Shown here: piece after piece, positions 12,601 to 23,900 of the stretch
How the letters are laid out: every line of letters begins with the position of its first letter
Numbering within the stretch: position 1 is the stretch's first letter
NCBI RefSeq assembly: GCF_031877795.1
Contig: NC_133971.1
Coordinates: 92,084,154-92,148,153 of the forward strand
Direction of reading: 5' to 3'
DNA length: 64,000 bases
Origin: Strix aluco
Lineage: Eukaryota > Chordata > Aves > Strigiformes > Strigidae
Made by a program: the position numbers and the translations under genes
Notes under the pieces: model-generated
What the model saw: the letters and a program-made list of their open reading frames with translations, nothing else
Told to the model about the DNA's origin: nothing
Database searches by the model: none

Positions 12601-14779
12601 GCAGACTAGTTACTGCCTCTTCCCCTGTAGCCCATGGGCAGGATTTACCTTTGCTGCATCCCACGCAACAGTTTAATCTCCTGGGGTGGGCACCCTCATT
12701 TTACTGACCACCCGTCTCAGTCCCCCAGCCTCGCTACCTGGGTGCTCCCCCATCATTCACAAAATCCCACCTCCCAACCACACCAAGGCCATGAGAGCAG
12801 GGAAACCACAGCTCACAGGAGATGAGTATCAGCTCATGAACTGAGGGAGGAGACGTACCAAGAAACCTGGAGGCTGCTGGCCCCCAGCCCACCACCCTGC
12901 TGCGTGATGGCATGGGGAGGAGGGGACCAGGAGGGACTCTGGGCTTGCCTCTTGGCCTGGGTGAGATGTCACATCACTGTGACTCATCTGTAGAGGCAGT
13001 CTGATGCCAACACTTTGCAAAAGTCACCACTTTTTCTGTAGAACCTGTAAGACCAACCAGAAATGCTTTGCTCCTTATATTCCAGGGCCTAATTCCCACC
13101 CCCATGAAGAGGACCACATGCCTGATGAAAGGTCTTCTCCCCATTCACTGGAATGTCACAACCACCCTCCAGTGCAGCTTCCCGACAGCTCTAGGTCAGT
13201 CCTGACTCCCCAGGTCACTCTGACCGCATTGCTAACCCACATCTTCCTTCCCATTTCACAGGTCCCTCCTCTGCTCCATCCAGCCTGGCCCGGTAAGGAA
13301 GTCTTGCCTTCTACTTATGTTATCCAGCAGGAGGGTGGAGAGGGCTAAGGAGAGAAATGCAACGTGTCCTTGGTCTTGGCAACAACCTTCTGGCCCGAGA
13401 GCAGGCTCCTGGGACAAGGACAGGGTTGGGCTGATGGCCAGGCAAGACGGTGTGAGGGACCAGGGCTTGGGCACTGCTGGGAGGAGGCTCTGGCTTGGGT
13501 ACAGCTCCACTGATGTGAGGACAAGGGACTGGGGCAGCAGGGTGGAGAGACCATAGATGCTGCCGCAGCAAAGGGCTAGTAGAAGTTTAGGTGGGCTGTA
13601 GGCCCAGAGCGTGGTAGGAAGCCACATTAAACTAGCAAAAGAACCACCCACCCGAGGGACAGGTGAGGGGAACAGGCTGGGATGGGGTCTGTGACAGACT
13701 GAGGAATGATGAATAAGAGAGGGGAAACTCTGTGCCACAGAAACCTTCTCCTCCCTCTGCGCTCCAGTCTCTAATGGGGCAGGAAAAGTGCCCACACCAA
13801 AGATGATGAGCTCTGCCAAGTGTGGAAGAAGGTACCCAGCCCACCTCAGAGCCAGCTCAGGTGTGGCAGGGCCCCATTCTTTGGCTGGCATCCATCCCAT
13901 GCTCCCACAGTACCCTTGGCATTTCCCATTACCCAGCACAACACCGATCTTGGACATTCCTGACAGCTGTGGTGGCCAAGCTAGAAAAGGATGGTGGAAG
14001 GGGGGTGGAAACAAACTAAAAACCAAAAATGAACCCTCAGACTAAACCTAAAGAATCTGTATGATACTATATATATATATACACACACACATTATATATA
14101 CTATAATAATATGTCAGTATAATTACACCTTCCCAGGGCTGCTCCCTTCCAACCTGAGTTATCTGTGTGTGATGTCTCTTCCCTCACCTTACCCAAAAAT
14201 GGCCATTTCAGCTGAACAGTCAAGAGTACAGCATTAGGACACAGCCAAAGAGGCAATGGGGAATTTAATTCTACAGTTAAATTTGTAATAATTATTTGCA
14301 AAAGCATAGTTTTGCTGATTTAACAGTGTCTAAAACATACCACACCCTTGAATGTATTTGTATAGACACATACATAGATGAAAGCTTAAAAACCAAGATC
14401 CTCCACACTCCACGTGAGAAGATCCTTCTCAGGGGAGGTTTGTCACAATCCCAAGGCTCTGGGCAGCAGGACAGGAGTAGTAGTTAATGCTAAAGGTGTA
14501 GGAGATCGTTCTGGATGCTTTAGTATGTAAAACATTAGATGCAATTCAGACACTTAAAAACTACCTGCTGCAGAAGGGAGGATCTGTATCAGCCAGTATT
14601 GCAGACACTTACTCTGATACTCCTAAATACTAGCTGAAGCCACATAAAAAGTCTAAGAGTCTTCATCTTCTTCTATTGCCAGGCCACAGCTGCAGGACTC
14701 CACCTACGAGAACTTTGACCGCAGACACGGCGGCAGCCAGACTTTGCCGACAGAAAGAAGAGCGTCAAGACATAGCTGA
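6602..14779 (+). CDS. SIGLEC15: SIGLEC15, sialic acid-binding Ig-like lectin 15 (five coding exons)
   Basis: Type I membrane receptor that binds sialylated glycans (sialyl-Tn type in mammals) on macrophages and osteoclast precursors and signals through DAP12. Joining 6602-6653, 9336-9719, 11875-12234, 13086-13131 and 14683-14779 gives 939 bases: 312 residues plus TGA, against 328 in human. Order: signal peptide (~1-17), V-set domain (~24-145) with C44/C122 and an extra C75/C84 pair, C2-set domain (~147-230) with C167/C212, transmembrane helix (~237-262) with K249, cytoplasmic tail with Y289-E-N-F. R123 in YFCRVE sits where mammalian Siglec-15 has its sialic-acid-binding arginine. The motifs LPCTFTHP, LTAIWR, LLGNPR and YFCRVE match the family closely. 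N-glycosylation sequons occur at N68, N111, N152, N186 and N234. Identity is secure; exon 1 is the least certain part. The neighbour is EPG5, convergent, as in human. Confidence 0.95.
6654..9335 (+). other. SIGLEC15 intron 1
   Basis: A GTGAGT donor and a tttttgcttctag acceptor bound this 2.7 kb intron. It contains a 172-codon open frame at 8451-8969 with no family resemblance, which I treat as chance. No repeat was recognised apart from short A/T runs near 8960. Confidence 0.6.
9336..9719 (+). CDS. SIGLEC15: SIGLEC15 exon 2, V-set sialic-acid-binding domain
   Basis: Acceptor cttctag|GTGTGCAG, donor GATTG|GTAAGA, phase 1 at both ends (384 bases). It encodes one whole V-set domain: B-strand cysteine in LPCTF (C44), W61 in TAIWR, F-strand cysteine in YFCRVE (C122), and the extra C75-C84 pair typical of Siglec-15. 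R123 follows the F-strand cysteine and corresponds to the arginine that contacts sialic acid in mammals. The single-domain, phase 1-1 design is standard for the Ig superfamily. Confidence 0.96.
9720..11874 (+). other. SIGLEC15 intron 2
   Basis: A 2.2 kb intron between the V-set and C2-set exons, with GTAAGA donor and gcaatttctgcag acceptor. I recognise no gene or repeat. The antisense open frames inside and beside the V-set exon are shadows of it. Confidence 0.6.
11875..12234 (+). CDS. SIGLEC15: SIGLEC15 exon 3, C2-set Ig domain and transmembrane helix
   Basis: Acceptor tttctgcag|CTGCTCCC, donor AGGAG|GTGTGT, phase 1 at both ends (360 bases). The C2-set domain starts at APRIINI, has cysteines at C167 (ARCTAEGEP) and C212 (DGKYTCTA) and ends near FYKFKA. 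A hydrophobic helix of about 26 residues follows, interrupted by K249 (PLGIKVLI). In mammals the equivalent lysine pairs with the aspartate of DAP12, so partner-dependent signalling is inferred here too. Confidence 0.95.
12235..13085 (+). other. SIGLEC15 intron 3 with T10G12 run
   Basis: GTGTGT donor, ccttatattccag acceptor. Contains a homopolymer block of ten T followed by twelve G at about 12328-12349; otherwise nothing recognised. Confidence 0.6.
13086..13131 (+). CDS. SIGLEC15: SIGLEC15 exon 4, juxtamembrane cytoplasmic segment
   Basis: A 46-base exon, phase 1 in and phase 2 out, flanked by tattccag and by GATGAAAG|GTCTTC. In the required frame it reads PNSHPHEEDHMPDE, resembling the acidic juxtamembrane part of the mammalian tail. 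The other frames either stop at once or show no similarity. Joined directly to exon 5 it restores the tyrosine motif in register with human. Confidence 0.82.
13132..14682 (+). other. SIGLEC15 intron 4
   Basis: A 1.55 kb intron. It holds a possible 31-base cassette at 13262-13292 (see findings), a 256-codon antisense open frame at 13256-14026 with no protein similarity, and a (TA)n(CA)n microsatellite near 14066-14104. Confidence 0.6.
14066..14104. repeat. (TA)n/(CA)n microsatellite
   Basis: A compound dinucleotide repeat: alternating TA, then ACACACACAC, then TA again, inside SIGLEC15 intron 4. Likely to vary in length between individuals. Confidence 0.9.
14683..14779 (+). CDS. SIGLEC15: SIGLEC15 exon 5, cytoplasmic tail with YENF motif and stop
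   Basis: Acceptor ttctattgccag|GCCACAG. Joined to exon 4 it reads RPQLQDSTYENF, aligning without gaps with the mammalian tail around its ESNYENL motif. It then runs 20 more residues, basic near the end, to TGA at 14777-14779. The tyrosine motif is the only evident signalling sequence in the tail. Confidence 0.88.
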
Positions 14780-15535
14780 GGACCTGGGCGGTCTCATCCA
14801 CACCCACTTGCACGGTTCAAATTCCCATCCTCCCTGTACAAGGGTGCCTTTTCCCAGTGAACACAAGACTGACGTTGACTGATGCACTCAAGGTCAAACA
14901 GGCCTGCAGGTGCATGACTTCCATCCCTTGCTGCTGCTTACAAGCAAGAGAAGCCCTTAAAGGGAAAACAGAAGAAAGAAAAGAGAAAACAAAGAGGGAT
15001 GGAGCTGGAAGAGCAGAAGAGGATCTACACAGGATGTCAGTTCTAACCAGCCTCTGTGGTTTTAGCCTGTGTCAGATAGTGTTTAGCAAGCAGATAACAG
15101 TCTACCATTCTCTCACATCTTTTTGCTTTGGCATTTTTCAAATGTTACTTCACAAAGCGGTTCTCACCACTCCACTTGTCAAACCACATGCAGCTTGCTA
15201 GGGCCAGCAAGTGAACTATTTTTGTGTTTTAAATACCAGCTGTGAAAAAAAGCACTACTGGAATTTCTGCTGTGGTTTTTGTTGTTATTATTACTCCTTA
15301 ACTCCTTATTTAAGAGGTTAAAGGAAATCTTAACTTTCTAGAGAACTCCAAGCAAAAAGGAAAAGAGGATTTCCAAAAGCTGGTAGAGCTGAAAGCAAGA
15401 CATGTAAAGGGTGGTCTGTATTGTAACTCTCCTGCAGGTCCTAGTGCCCATGTGTGCAAGTGAGCAGAATCTCAGAGCTTTGTGATAAAATATGCTGTGA
15501 AAGTGTTCTAATAAACAAAATTGGCTTTTTTTCTT
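14780..15535 (+). other. SIGLEC15: SIGLEC15 3' UTR (putative)
   Basis: Begins after the TGA and runs to an AATAAA at 15510-15515 followed by a T-rich stretch, the first well-placed signal after the stop. The end is estimated; no transcript is available. Confidence 0.55.
15510..15515 (+). promoter_or_regulatory. Poly(A) signal AATAAA for SIGLEC15
   Basis: Canonical hexamer about 730 bases after the stop codon, followed by a T-rich tract. Confidence 0.55.
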
Positions 15536-18500
15536 AAAAAAAAGCCAAAGAAAATGCTTTCTTAAGCTTCCATCTCTGTTACATGAAAAAGTTCCTTTAA
15601 GGCCTGACTACCCATCTCTGACATTCTTCCAAGATGAAGTCACTACTACAAAGTCACTGGCCATCCAGAGACAAGTCTCTAACCCAACCATGAACGTGCT
15701 CCAAAACCAGGTGAATAGACCCAGCTTATGGTACATGATGATGCAAGTCAACCTGGAGTCTTGGTCAGGCAGGTCCAGGGGAGGGCTGTGAAGAGCGACA
15801 GGCTGGCATAGAGGATGAGGAGAAGGAATGAAAAGAGAAGTGACAAGAACCTGCTTTCAGGTTTGTGTCACGGGATTCAATGCTCTGTGCAACCATTCCA
15901 GTGCAACAGCTCCAAAACTCTTCTCCTAACAATCCTGCTTTCTGGTAACAACCACCACTGGCCAGGAGCCCAAGCTGCTACTGAATTACCATCAAGCCTG
16001 TGGTCCTGCCTGCAAGCTCAGCCCCAGCCTGGGAATTATCATTTTAAAAATTCACCTCTTCATAACATCTGCACTGGGAAACTAAAGCACAATTTTAGAT
16101 AACTTGGCCAGGATAACAAGGAAAAAAAAATAAAGAAAAAAATAAATGCAAGGAAATACTTGAACCTGATCTTCTAAATCCCAGCAGTGGCAAAGCCAGG
16201 TTTAATAAAAATAGGAAGAGATGCAAAGAGAAGAAGGAATTTATAGCAGACAGCGTAGTCATAGACCAGTAAGCTGTTTCACAGGTGTCACAGGAAGAAA
16301 GAGACCTCAGAAATGTTAACTGGACAAACTGAATTGAATTTCTGAGCCCTTATGATTTGTAAACATACGTTAGAGCAATGAGAACCCATTTCTACCTGTG
16401 TATGGGATTGAGGCTTGGTTTACAGGATTTTACTCTTGAAAACTACTTCTTTAACTCAAGTAGTTTGGGTCCAAATGGAAGCATCAGACCTCGTGCCCCA
16501 AAACCACCTGGGAAGCACCCTACGCTCAGAGCGCTGCCAGCAAACACGTCACAAAATTGCTGCAGCAATTTAGATGTGAGGAAACTCACGGATTGGCACT
16601 GTTTGACTTTTACTCAGCTTCCAGCGCACAGCCCACATTAGTGCAGCAAATGGGAGAACAAGAATGTGCAGGTACAGGAACCCACCACACCCCTGGACAC
16701 TAGGAAAGGCACAGAAATGAGCTGGCCTGAGCCCTGCCCCTCTCCCGAGTGAGGGACCTCTTTAACCCATCCAAACCCCTGCAAGATAGATCTTCAGTGG
16801 GAAGAGTCTGCTCTCAGTGTTGCTCTCCTACTACCTCTACGAAAGCCCTCGTACCTTTTCTGAGAAATCAGCACAACCAGGTGCCTCTCAAGGGGGGGAA
16901 CAAGCAGGAGGAATTAAGAGGTCCACATGCAGTTGAAGGGCTCCAATCTCACCGGGGTGATGGGGATGCTGTGGGACACCTCACAAGCCTGGAGTGCTTC
17001 CTTCAGGAAGGACAAAAATTTTTCCCAGAAAGAGTGGTCAGACAGTGGAATAGGCTGCCCAGGGTGTTTAAGGGCCTTTTAGATGAGCTGTTGGGGGATG
17101 TGGTGTAGGGGAGAACTTTGTAGAGTAGGGCTGATGGTTGGACTCGATGATCCCAAGGGTCTTTTCCAACCTGAATGATTCTGTGATTCTGAGACAAGCT
17201 GGGACAGCAAGGATGAGGAACTGTCCTTTATATGAGAGCACAGCGGGAAGGCAGAGGGCACTGGTCAGGCTGGATGATGAGCCAGCTGAGAGCTTACAGG
17301 TCAGCATTAGCAGGCCAACAGACACGGGTGATGGTGTGGTGGGTGTCCACTGCAGGCCCAGGAGGTACGTAAGGAAGAATCTCCATGTTGGCAGGCCCTG
17401 GTCCTCAGAGGGGACTCAAACCACGTACTCAGACCAGGATATACTGGAAGGACAAAAGACAGCAGGGCACACGCCAGGTGGTTTCTAGTACTGACCTCAT
17501 TTGGCCTGACAAGTGTGTTCCAGTTCCTCCCCTTCTTTCCCCCCAGTTTATGCATAGTCAGGGTTTGGCCATTGCTCTGTTGAACACTTTAGCTTCCAGA
17601 ATAAACACCTCCAACTCCCACCAGCACACCACCACGGCCCCCACGGGATGCTCTAGTCAGCCTGCCTAGCAAGCACTGATTGCACGTTTCATGAATCTTC
17701 TGTTTTTTCATACCACTGACTTAAGTTAATGCCACATTCAGCTGTGATGTCCATTTCCCTATTTGGCCTTATTTCCTTAATAAATACTTCAGCTGCAATC
17801 CACAGGCAACAATTCATCCCGATGCAACAACTGCTGTGCGAGTCAAACATTCAAAAAGCCACAGATATTCATTCTCCAGCTAAACTGCAGGGATTACCCA
17901 AAAGGCACATTTGTTATTAAGTACCTGACATTCCAATTTCATCTCTTTCCACTTCAATCTACAATGCTAAACACAACACAAAACTCAGTTTTCCTTCTGA
18001 GATTACCTGGATACATTTATGATGTGAACAAGAACACTGCAGTTTAGGGTAGGAGATGCTGGGAACGTGAAAGTCTTTCCAGTAAAACTAGAAGAAACAA
18101 AAAGTCAATCTGTTGGGCACCATTTGAAGAATAAGACCCCAAGCTCAAATTCACATCTGTGACAGAGAACTGCCAGTGGATCTGTTAGTTCCTAAAAGTG
18201 CTCCCCTGTATGCGAGTAAAGCGCTGGTTCAGACTCCTACCCCTACCATGCTCACTAAGAAGCCAGAAGATTGGTTTGTGGGTGACACAGCAAAAAGCAA
18301 TAGCTCACAGCTAATTCTCCCTACTCCTGAGGACCTACCATAGTATTATTCAATAGAGTGTTTCAACCATGATAAAACAAATAAATTTTCATCACAATTA
18401 GTAGACTGAGGAATGGGAAAAAAGTCAACAGCACTATTTCTATTACATTTTAAGCAGTAAGTTATTAAAGAAGCTGTTTCAATGGTCAAGACAAATGGAC

Positions 18501-19004
18501 ATGATAATCGGTGCCAGTGGGGTTTGCTGACAGGGGTGACCCCAGCCTGGCCTGGCCCTGCTCACCAGCAAAGCCCTCAGCAAGAGTGCTGCACCACCAG
18601 CACTGGAGGCAGAGTTTTTTATTTCCCTCCACACTACCAGCTTTCCCCTCATTTGGGGTAAATACCAAATTCCACAGTCTGGGTCAGTTGTGAGAGTGCT
18701 GGAAGAACAGAACCAGTACATCTCCCTGCAGTCACATTACCACAGAGGTTTGGGGGATTTCATCAGGACAGAGAATCATTATTTCTGCCATTACACAGAT
18801 GAGCTTTCTCCTGGGCTCTGGGCACAAAGACAGGCTGTTGTCACACACATGTTACCTCCCAGATGTCAAAGAGAAGAGTCTCCAGAACTTCATCAACTGA
18901 GCAACTGCGTGGCATTCCCCCATCATACTCTCCTCTCCAAGAACATTTTTGTATTATCTGATGTGGATTCTTCTAGCAAGGTGAAAATATCACGGTGTTT
19001 GTCA
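15536..19004. other. Gap between the convergent 3' ends of SIGLEC15 and EPG5
   Basis: About 3.5 kb with no supported exon on either strand. It contains a CR1 tail at about 17003-17190 and an A-rich patch near 16119-16146. The 119-codon open frame at 16749-17108 overlaps the CR1 piece and is not a gene. Confidence 0.6.
17003..17190 (+). repeat. CR1 LINE 3' end
   Basis: Shows the CR1 3' hallmark order: agagtggtcagacagtgg, then ataggctgcccaggg, then gttggactcgatgatccc, then tccaacctgaatgattctg. 5'-truncated, with a deletion inside, and no intact open frame. Typical of bird genomes. Confidence 0.88.
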
Positions 19005-20750
19005 CAAGTTACTTGATTTTTTTATTTTTATTTCGCATGGTCTTTGCAGACATAGCATGTTATAAATACATTTGTAAAAACTCAACAGCTGAAACAATAT
19101 CTCATTTCAAAAGTGCATGTCAAACACGTATTTCTGACTTTTTCACATTTTTATGCAACTGATCAATAACACTGAATCTAATAAAACCAGTGCTTTTAAG
19201 TCGGGGGGGAGGGCAAAAAGCAGCAGAATGTATTCTTCCAGACATATATTTTCCAAAACAGTCTGTTAAAAAACATGCTGCATTGATATCTGGTTAATAT
19301 ACAGAGGGATGTACATATGTATATATATTTATAGGCTCGCAGATAGAGCAAAGAACTCTAAGACCACATTAAGATGATGGTGATCTAATGACCCAGCTGG
19401 CATAGTTAGCAGAATCTGTCAAGACAAAGGTGATTTGTTCTCCAGCACCAGAACCACAATTAAGAGCAACACTTCAAAGCATTATTGACCAGACAGTAGG
19501 TAGCACATTTCCTTCCCCTAGTGACCAGAATTAATGTTTAACGTGTAACCATGTTATAAACAGAAAGGCACAATTAATGGAGGAAGAGAAGAAGCGATCA
19601 TTGTTCCTTCATAGAGGTGTACAGTTTGGGACTACAGGACCTTGGGCCACCTCAAACAGATCAGTGATAAAAGGGACAAAGTTAGATGAGCAAGTGGGGA
19701 AACTCACCTTCTGTTTTCCCTGAACAAAAGTGCATCTTATGATCAGACAAGGCAACAAAACCAGTGATCATTCAGCTGAAGCAATAGATTTACTGGCTCA
19801 GGGTTCACACTTTGGCAACAGAATTTTAACAAGTGATCACCAAATTCAATACAAGAAATACTTCTTCACAGTGTCATCTAAAATCCTGTCGTGTCATGCC
19901 TAGCTAGGCAGAAAAGAATAAACTTAAGTGGTGGGTGTCCACCTGTTAAATCAGTATTTCCTAAACCACCAGAGTTTCAAAATTAAGGAATCCTATCCAA
20001 CATGAACATAACTGACTGTTCCCCTCCCAGACACTGGGGATCCAGAAAATGTGTCTCTGGATTTAAAACACCTGGCTCAAAAAGAACTTGGCTAGAAGTT
20101 ACTTGAATTTAATCAAGCAATATTGATGCAGACTCACTAATATTTAGAAAATAGAAAAAAACCAAGTTCTTTAGTTCAAATTTTAGTTCGTATTTACAGA
20201 AGTGGGAGAAGATTGTAGGCATGCCTTGCAACTACTGATTTCTGTGGGATAACAAAAAAAAAAAGTCAAAATTTAATCCAAATACAGGGATTTCCTAGAC
20301 ATCCAGGCACACACTCCTATAAGATTCAGAGGTATCCTGGTTAAGAAAGCCAAAACCTCTTTCACACACAATCCCCCACCCACTTTGAACTGGCCGGAGT
20401 GATGACACATTGGAAAATAAAAAAGGTACAAAGCAAAAACTTAAGATGCTACAGGATGAGCTGTGCTGTGTAATGATTTGTACACTTATCCCCAGGTATC
20501 CTCCTCTCAGATGTGCACCATACACAGGAAGATATTCAGGTGTTCTCAGTCAACAAAAAACTAATTCCACAGGCCTACAAGTCAAAAGAAAAGGAAGAAA
20601 ACCTCAGAGGAGAAAAATTTGCCAGTGTGCAGTTCCCATTCACACTTCTGACATAATTAAAGTGGAACTCTGAAGGCAAAAATTACTTGTGCAATAATAA
20701 CATTATATGTAAACCAGAGTAATCAGTGTTATTCTGCAAGATCAGTGCTG
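19005..20750 (-). other. EPG5: EPG5 3' UTR (putative)
   Basis: Runs from the stop codon at 20751-20753 down to two overlapping-range AATAAA signals at 19021-19032 (- strand). About 1.75 kb. The end is an estimate; ATTAAA variants near 20107 and 20272 could give shorter forms. Confidence 0.45.
19021..19032 (-). promoter_or_regulatory. Tandem poly(A) signals for EPG5
   Basis: Two adjacent AATAAA hexamers read on the - strand (tttatttttatt on +), the first canonical pair I see downstream of the EPG5 stop codon. Confidence 0.45.
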
Positions 20751-20933
20751 CTATCGTATGCTGTCCAAATAATGCACTTCTGGGTACAGAGTGTTAATAA
20801 GGAGAGCCAAGAGATTATTGCCATCTCGAAGACAATGTTCTGGGTGCTTGATGAACTGGGAAGCCTGGGAGAGCTGCTCTTGATAATCCATATATTGTTT
20901 GTTCGATGCCATAGATTCAAGAGCATTCAGTGC
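20751..20933 (-). CDS. EPG5: EPG5 exon w33, C-terminus and stop
   Basis: Acceptor tatctatag|GCACTGAA, phase 0, 60 codons plus TAG. Encodes [14 protein letters not shown]... ending [10 protein letters not shown], which matches the vertebrate EPG5 C-terminus. The 1,240-base intron before it (20934-22173) holds nothing I recognise. Confidence 0.95.
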   Translation of the reverse strand, partial: ALNALESMASNKQYMDYQEQLSQASQFIKHPEHCLRDGNNLLALLINTLYPEVHYLDSIR

Positions 20934-23900
20934 CTATAGATACAAGGGAAAATTCTGTTAGCTGTGTGTACTTTGGTCCATAACAAATCAGTTCATGAGC
21001 CACCATACGCACAATTCCACTACAAGTTCCTTATCTACTAGAGAATCTGGAGTATTTGGAACAAAACATTTGTAAAATACAATCACATAACAGTGTTTCA
21101 AGTCAACTCATATTTTTCAAGCTGTTCTCTCCCAGAGATCAACACAACAACTGCCCTGTCAAGGCTTTTTCGGATTCTGTAACCCAAATTTTGTCAAATA
21201 TTTACTTCACGAACTCAAGACATGGTTTCAAGGAAATTACACTGAACTACAAATTGCAACACACAACTATTCACTTCGGGTTGTTCTTATGAACATCTTG
21301 ACTTTCCTAAAAGTATTATTTTGCTCCCATTAATAAAATTACAATGACAACTTCAAGTTAGAAATTATATGTAAAAGAGCCTATGCTGCCAGCACCAGCC
21401 AGGTCAAATGTTGGAAATGTCTGAAGAAGTTTCATTCGTTTTCTAGAGAAGAGAAACAAGTTGTACTAAGTAAGTTACTCTGCTTTGGTTTCTCATCAAC
21501 TACTCCTTCCTCTTCTCATGCACGTACTGAAACAACATGGTCAGTGTACATGCTAAAGGAGGAATGTTTCTTTGCCACAGGGCTTTTAAGCCCTCATCTC
21601 ACATATACCAATGTTAGTGTGAATGTAGTCCTGCTTTATCACTGAAAAGCAGTGCAATCACAGCAGCACTGTTTCTTCCTGTTTGTTTGAAATCCCTTCT
21701 ACCTGTTATGTTCCAAAGTTTCTGAACTCAGTGTTTACAGACACCCTTAACAGTAGATAAGATTAGAAACTGATGCCTTCATATTAATACAGAACACTGT
21801 TTGAACAGTTTTACCTAGGATCACTTTAGGTTAGGGCTCAGACACACTCGCATCATCACCTGGCCTACTCTCTGGCAAATTCCAAGACGGTGTTTTGATG
21901 TATAACAAAATAGTGTACACGTTTGGGATACACCCCCTTCCCTGAGAAGACAAATGAGAGCAACAAGCTATTTTTGAAATTCAGAATTTAGAGCCAGGGG
22001 TAAAGCAGTAGCAAAAAAAGATCGAGGGCATTCAGCACTGAATAAAACCAATGAGTTGAGAGCAGGATTTATCCTGAAGAAGTGCTTGCAGTGACTCTTA
22101 CAAGCTCCAGCCCACAAGCTGAGCAAGCAGACAAAGAGGGCATGTCAAGAAGCCAGCAACTGGCACACACTACCTGCTGGGCCTTCTGCGACAGCTTTGG
22201 CTCTGACCCCACTTTCAGGCGGACTTGACTCTCTCCAGGAATCTGCACCAAGAGGAAGGCAGACAAACTGCGGGCAACCACCCGAAACCTTGCACGGGGG
22301 AAAAGGACAGAGAGAGAAGGTGATATCAAATTTGCAAGTCCTCAACAGCAGATAAACTGGAAGTTGTATCCTGTGAGATATTTCTTGCATGAGGAACATA
22401 GTAAAGGCTTTAGAGAACTTTTCCCAATGCATTAGAAAACAAATAAATCACTTTAATACATAGATAATAGCATAGCATACATACTAGAGGATAATAAAAC
22501 ACCATACATATGAAATATTACATCTATTCCAAGCTTAGCTGAAGCCTTCAGGTCACATCTGAAATACTCCTTCATTTCACAGCCTTTGAGACATTCTTAT
22601 CACCCAAATCAAAGGATGAGTTGCACAAGACTAAGATTTCAGAGCGATTTCTACAGGATTGCATCCCAGAAGGTCTTTATAAACACAAAGTTATGTTTAG
22701 GTACTGTATTGAACTGGTGTTCCACAAACATTTACGTATTTCTTCTTGGCATTCTTTCCATGGTGAATTTGATTTTAATACCTAACAACCAAACCTGGTG
22801 TCTCTCTTTGGAGGGTAAAGTGAGTAACAAGCAAGTGCATACTTCTTTGAGCTTCTCCTAATATTTCCAACATCACAAGATTAAGATGGAAAACACAACA
22901 TGCATGCGATCATACAAAGCTCTTGTGAGGTCAACTAGAACATTCTACAGACCAGGTGAAAGTAACCTTCCCCTAACAAACAGTCTCCCTGCAAACTTCG
23001 CTGGAGATCGACACTAAGCCGGAATCACAACCGCATTTTCTTTCATTTTCCACCACAAACTTAGCAGAAGTTCACATTCAGTTCTTAACTAGATTAAAAC
23101 ACTCACTACCTTTTTTTCTGTGATGGGCCCAAACAACTTTATAGATCTGGGGACAGCATGGCTTCAGAACATCTTCCGACATTGCACTGTGCAGTCTGGA
23201 TCCAGTCTACACCTCTTTTTACCATGACTACTCAAATCAATTAATTTACCACACCTTGAACTCTTACCTGGGTGACAAAGGAGACCTCCTGCCTAGCCCA
23301 ATAGCACCAAGTATACCAGAAGTCAGTCTCTCTTCAGCCAGCTGACTCTGCCTGCCCTGGATTGACAGCAGTGTCCGAATGACAGATTCAATCAAAACAG
23401 TGTCATCTTGTTCCATCTGAATCAAGGATAACTGCATGGCTTTATGCCACCAAAGAAACAGCTTCGCCTCTTCCTTTGCTGAGCTTTAGGTAAGATTTAA
23501 AGAATAATAAAACAAAACACAAGTTTAAAAAAAGAAGTGTCAGCTCCATAGGTTAAGAAGTTTGTATCCCCATCAGGCTCACAAAGAATTCAGATGGTTA
23601 ATCAATGACAGCTAATCTTACTATATGAGGATAGCATAACTATACTATTCCACCAGTTATTATACTGCTGTAATTGCTATTGTTATGGATTCGATACAGA
23701 CATCAGCTAGCACGTTTTAAGGGCCCGTAAGAGGACAATGTTTCCTTTTAAGCTTTACAACTGAGAATAAATGATATTGCAGCCCTAAGTGGATTTAAAC
23801 TTGTCTAAGACTTGGTGTAAAAGGAATGAAGCTGTGTATCTACTCTTTTTTTTTTTTTTTTACTTGCCAATAAAACACTTTAGGAAGCACTAGCTGTTGT

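Noticed and set aside
13256-14026. 256-codon open frame on the - strand inside SIGLEC15 intron 4
   Set aside because: Longest unexplained frame in the window, but it is proline/leucine/serine-rich low complexity in GC-richer DNA, resembles no family I know, and overlaps other open frames on both strands.
16749-17108. 119-codon + frame ending in a segment like ERVVRQWNRLPR
   Set aside because: That phrase is the usual chance translation of CR1 3' ends, and the frame overlaps the CR1 copy at 17003-17190.
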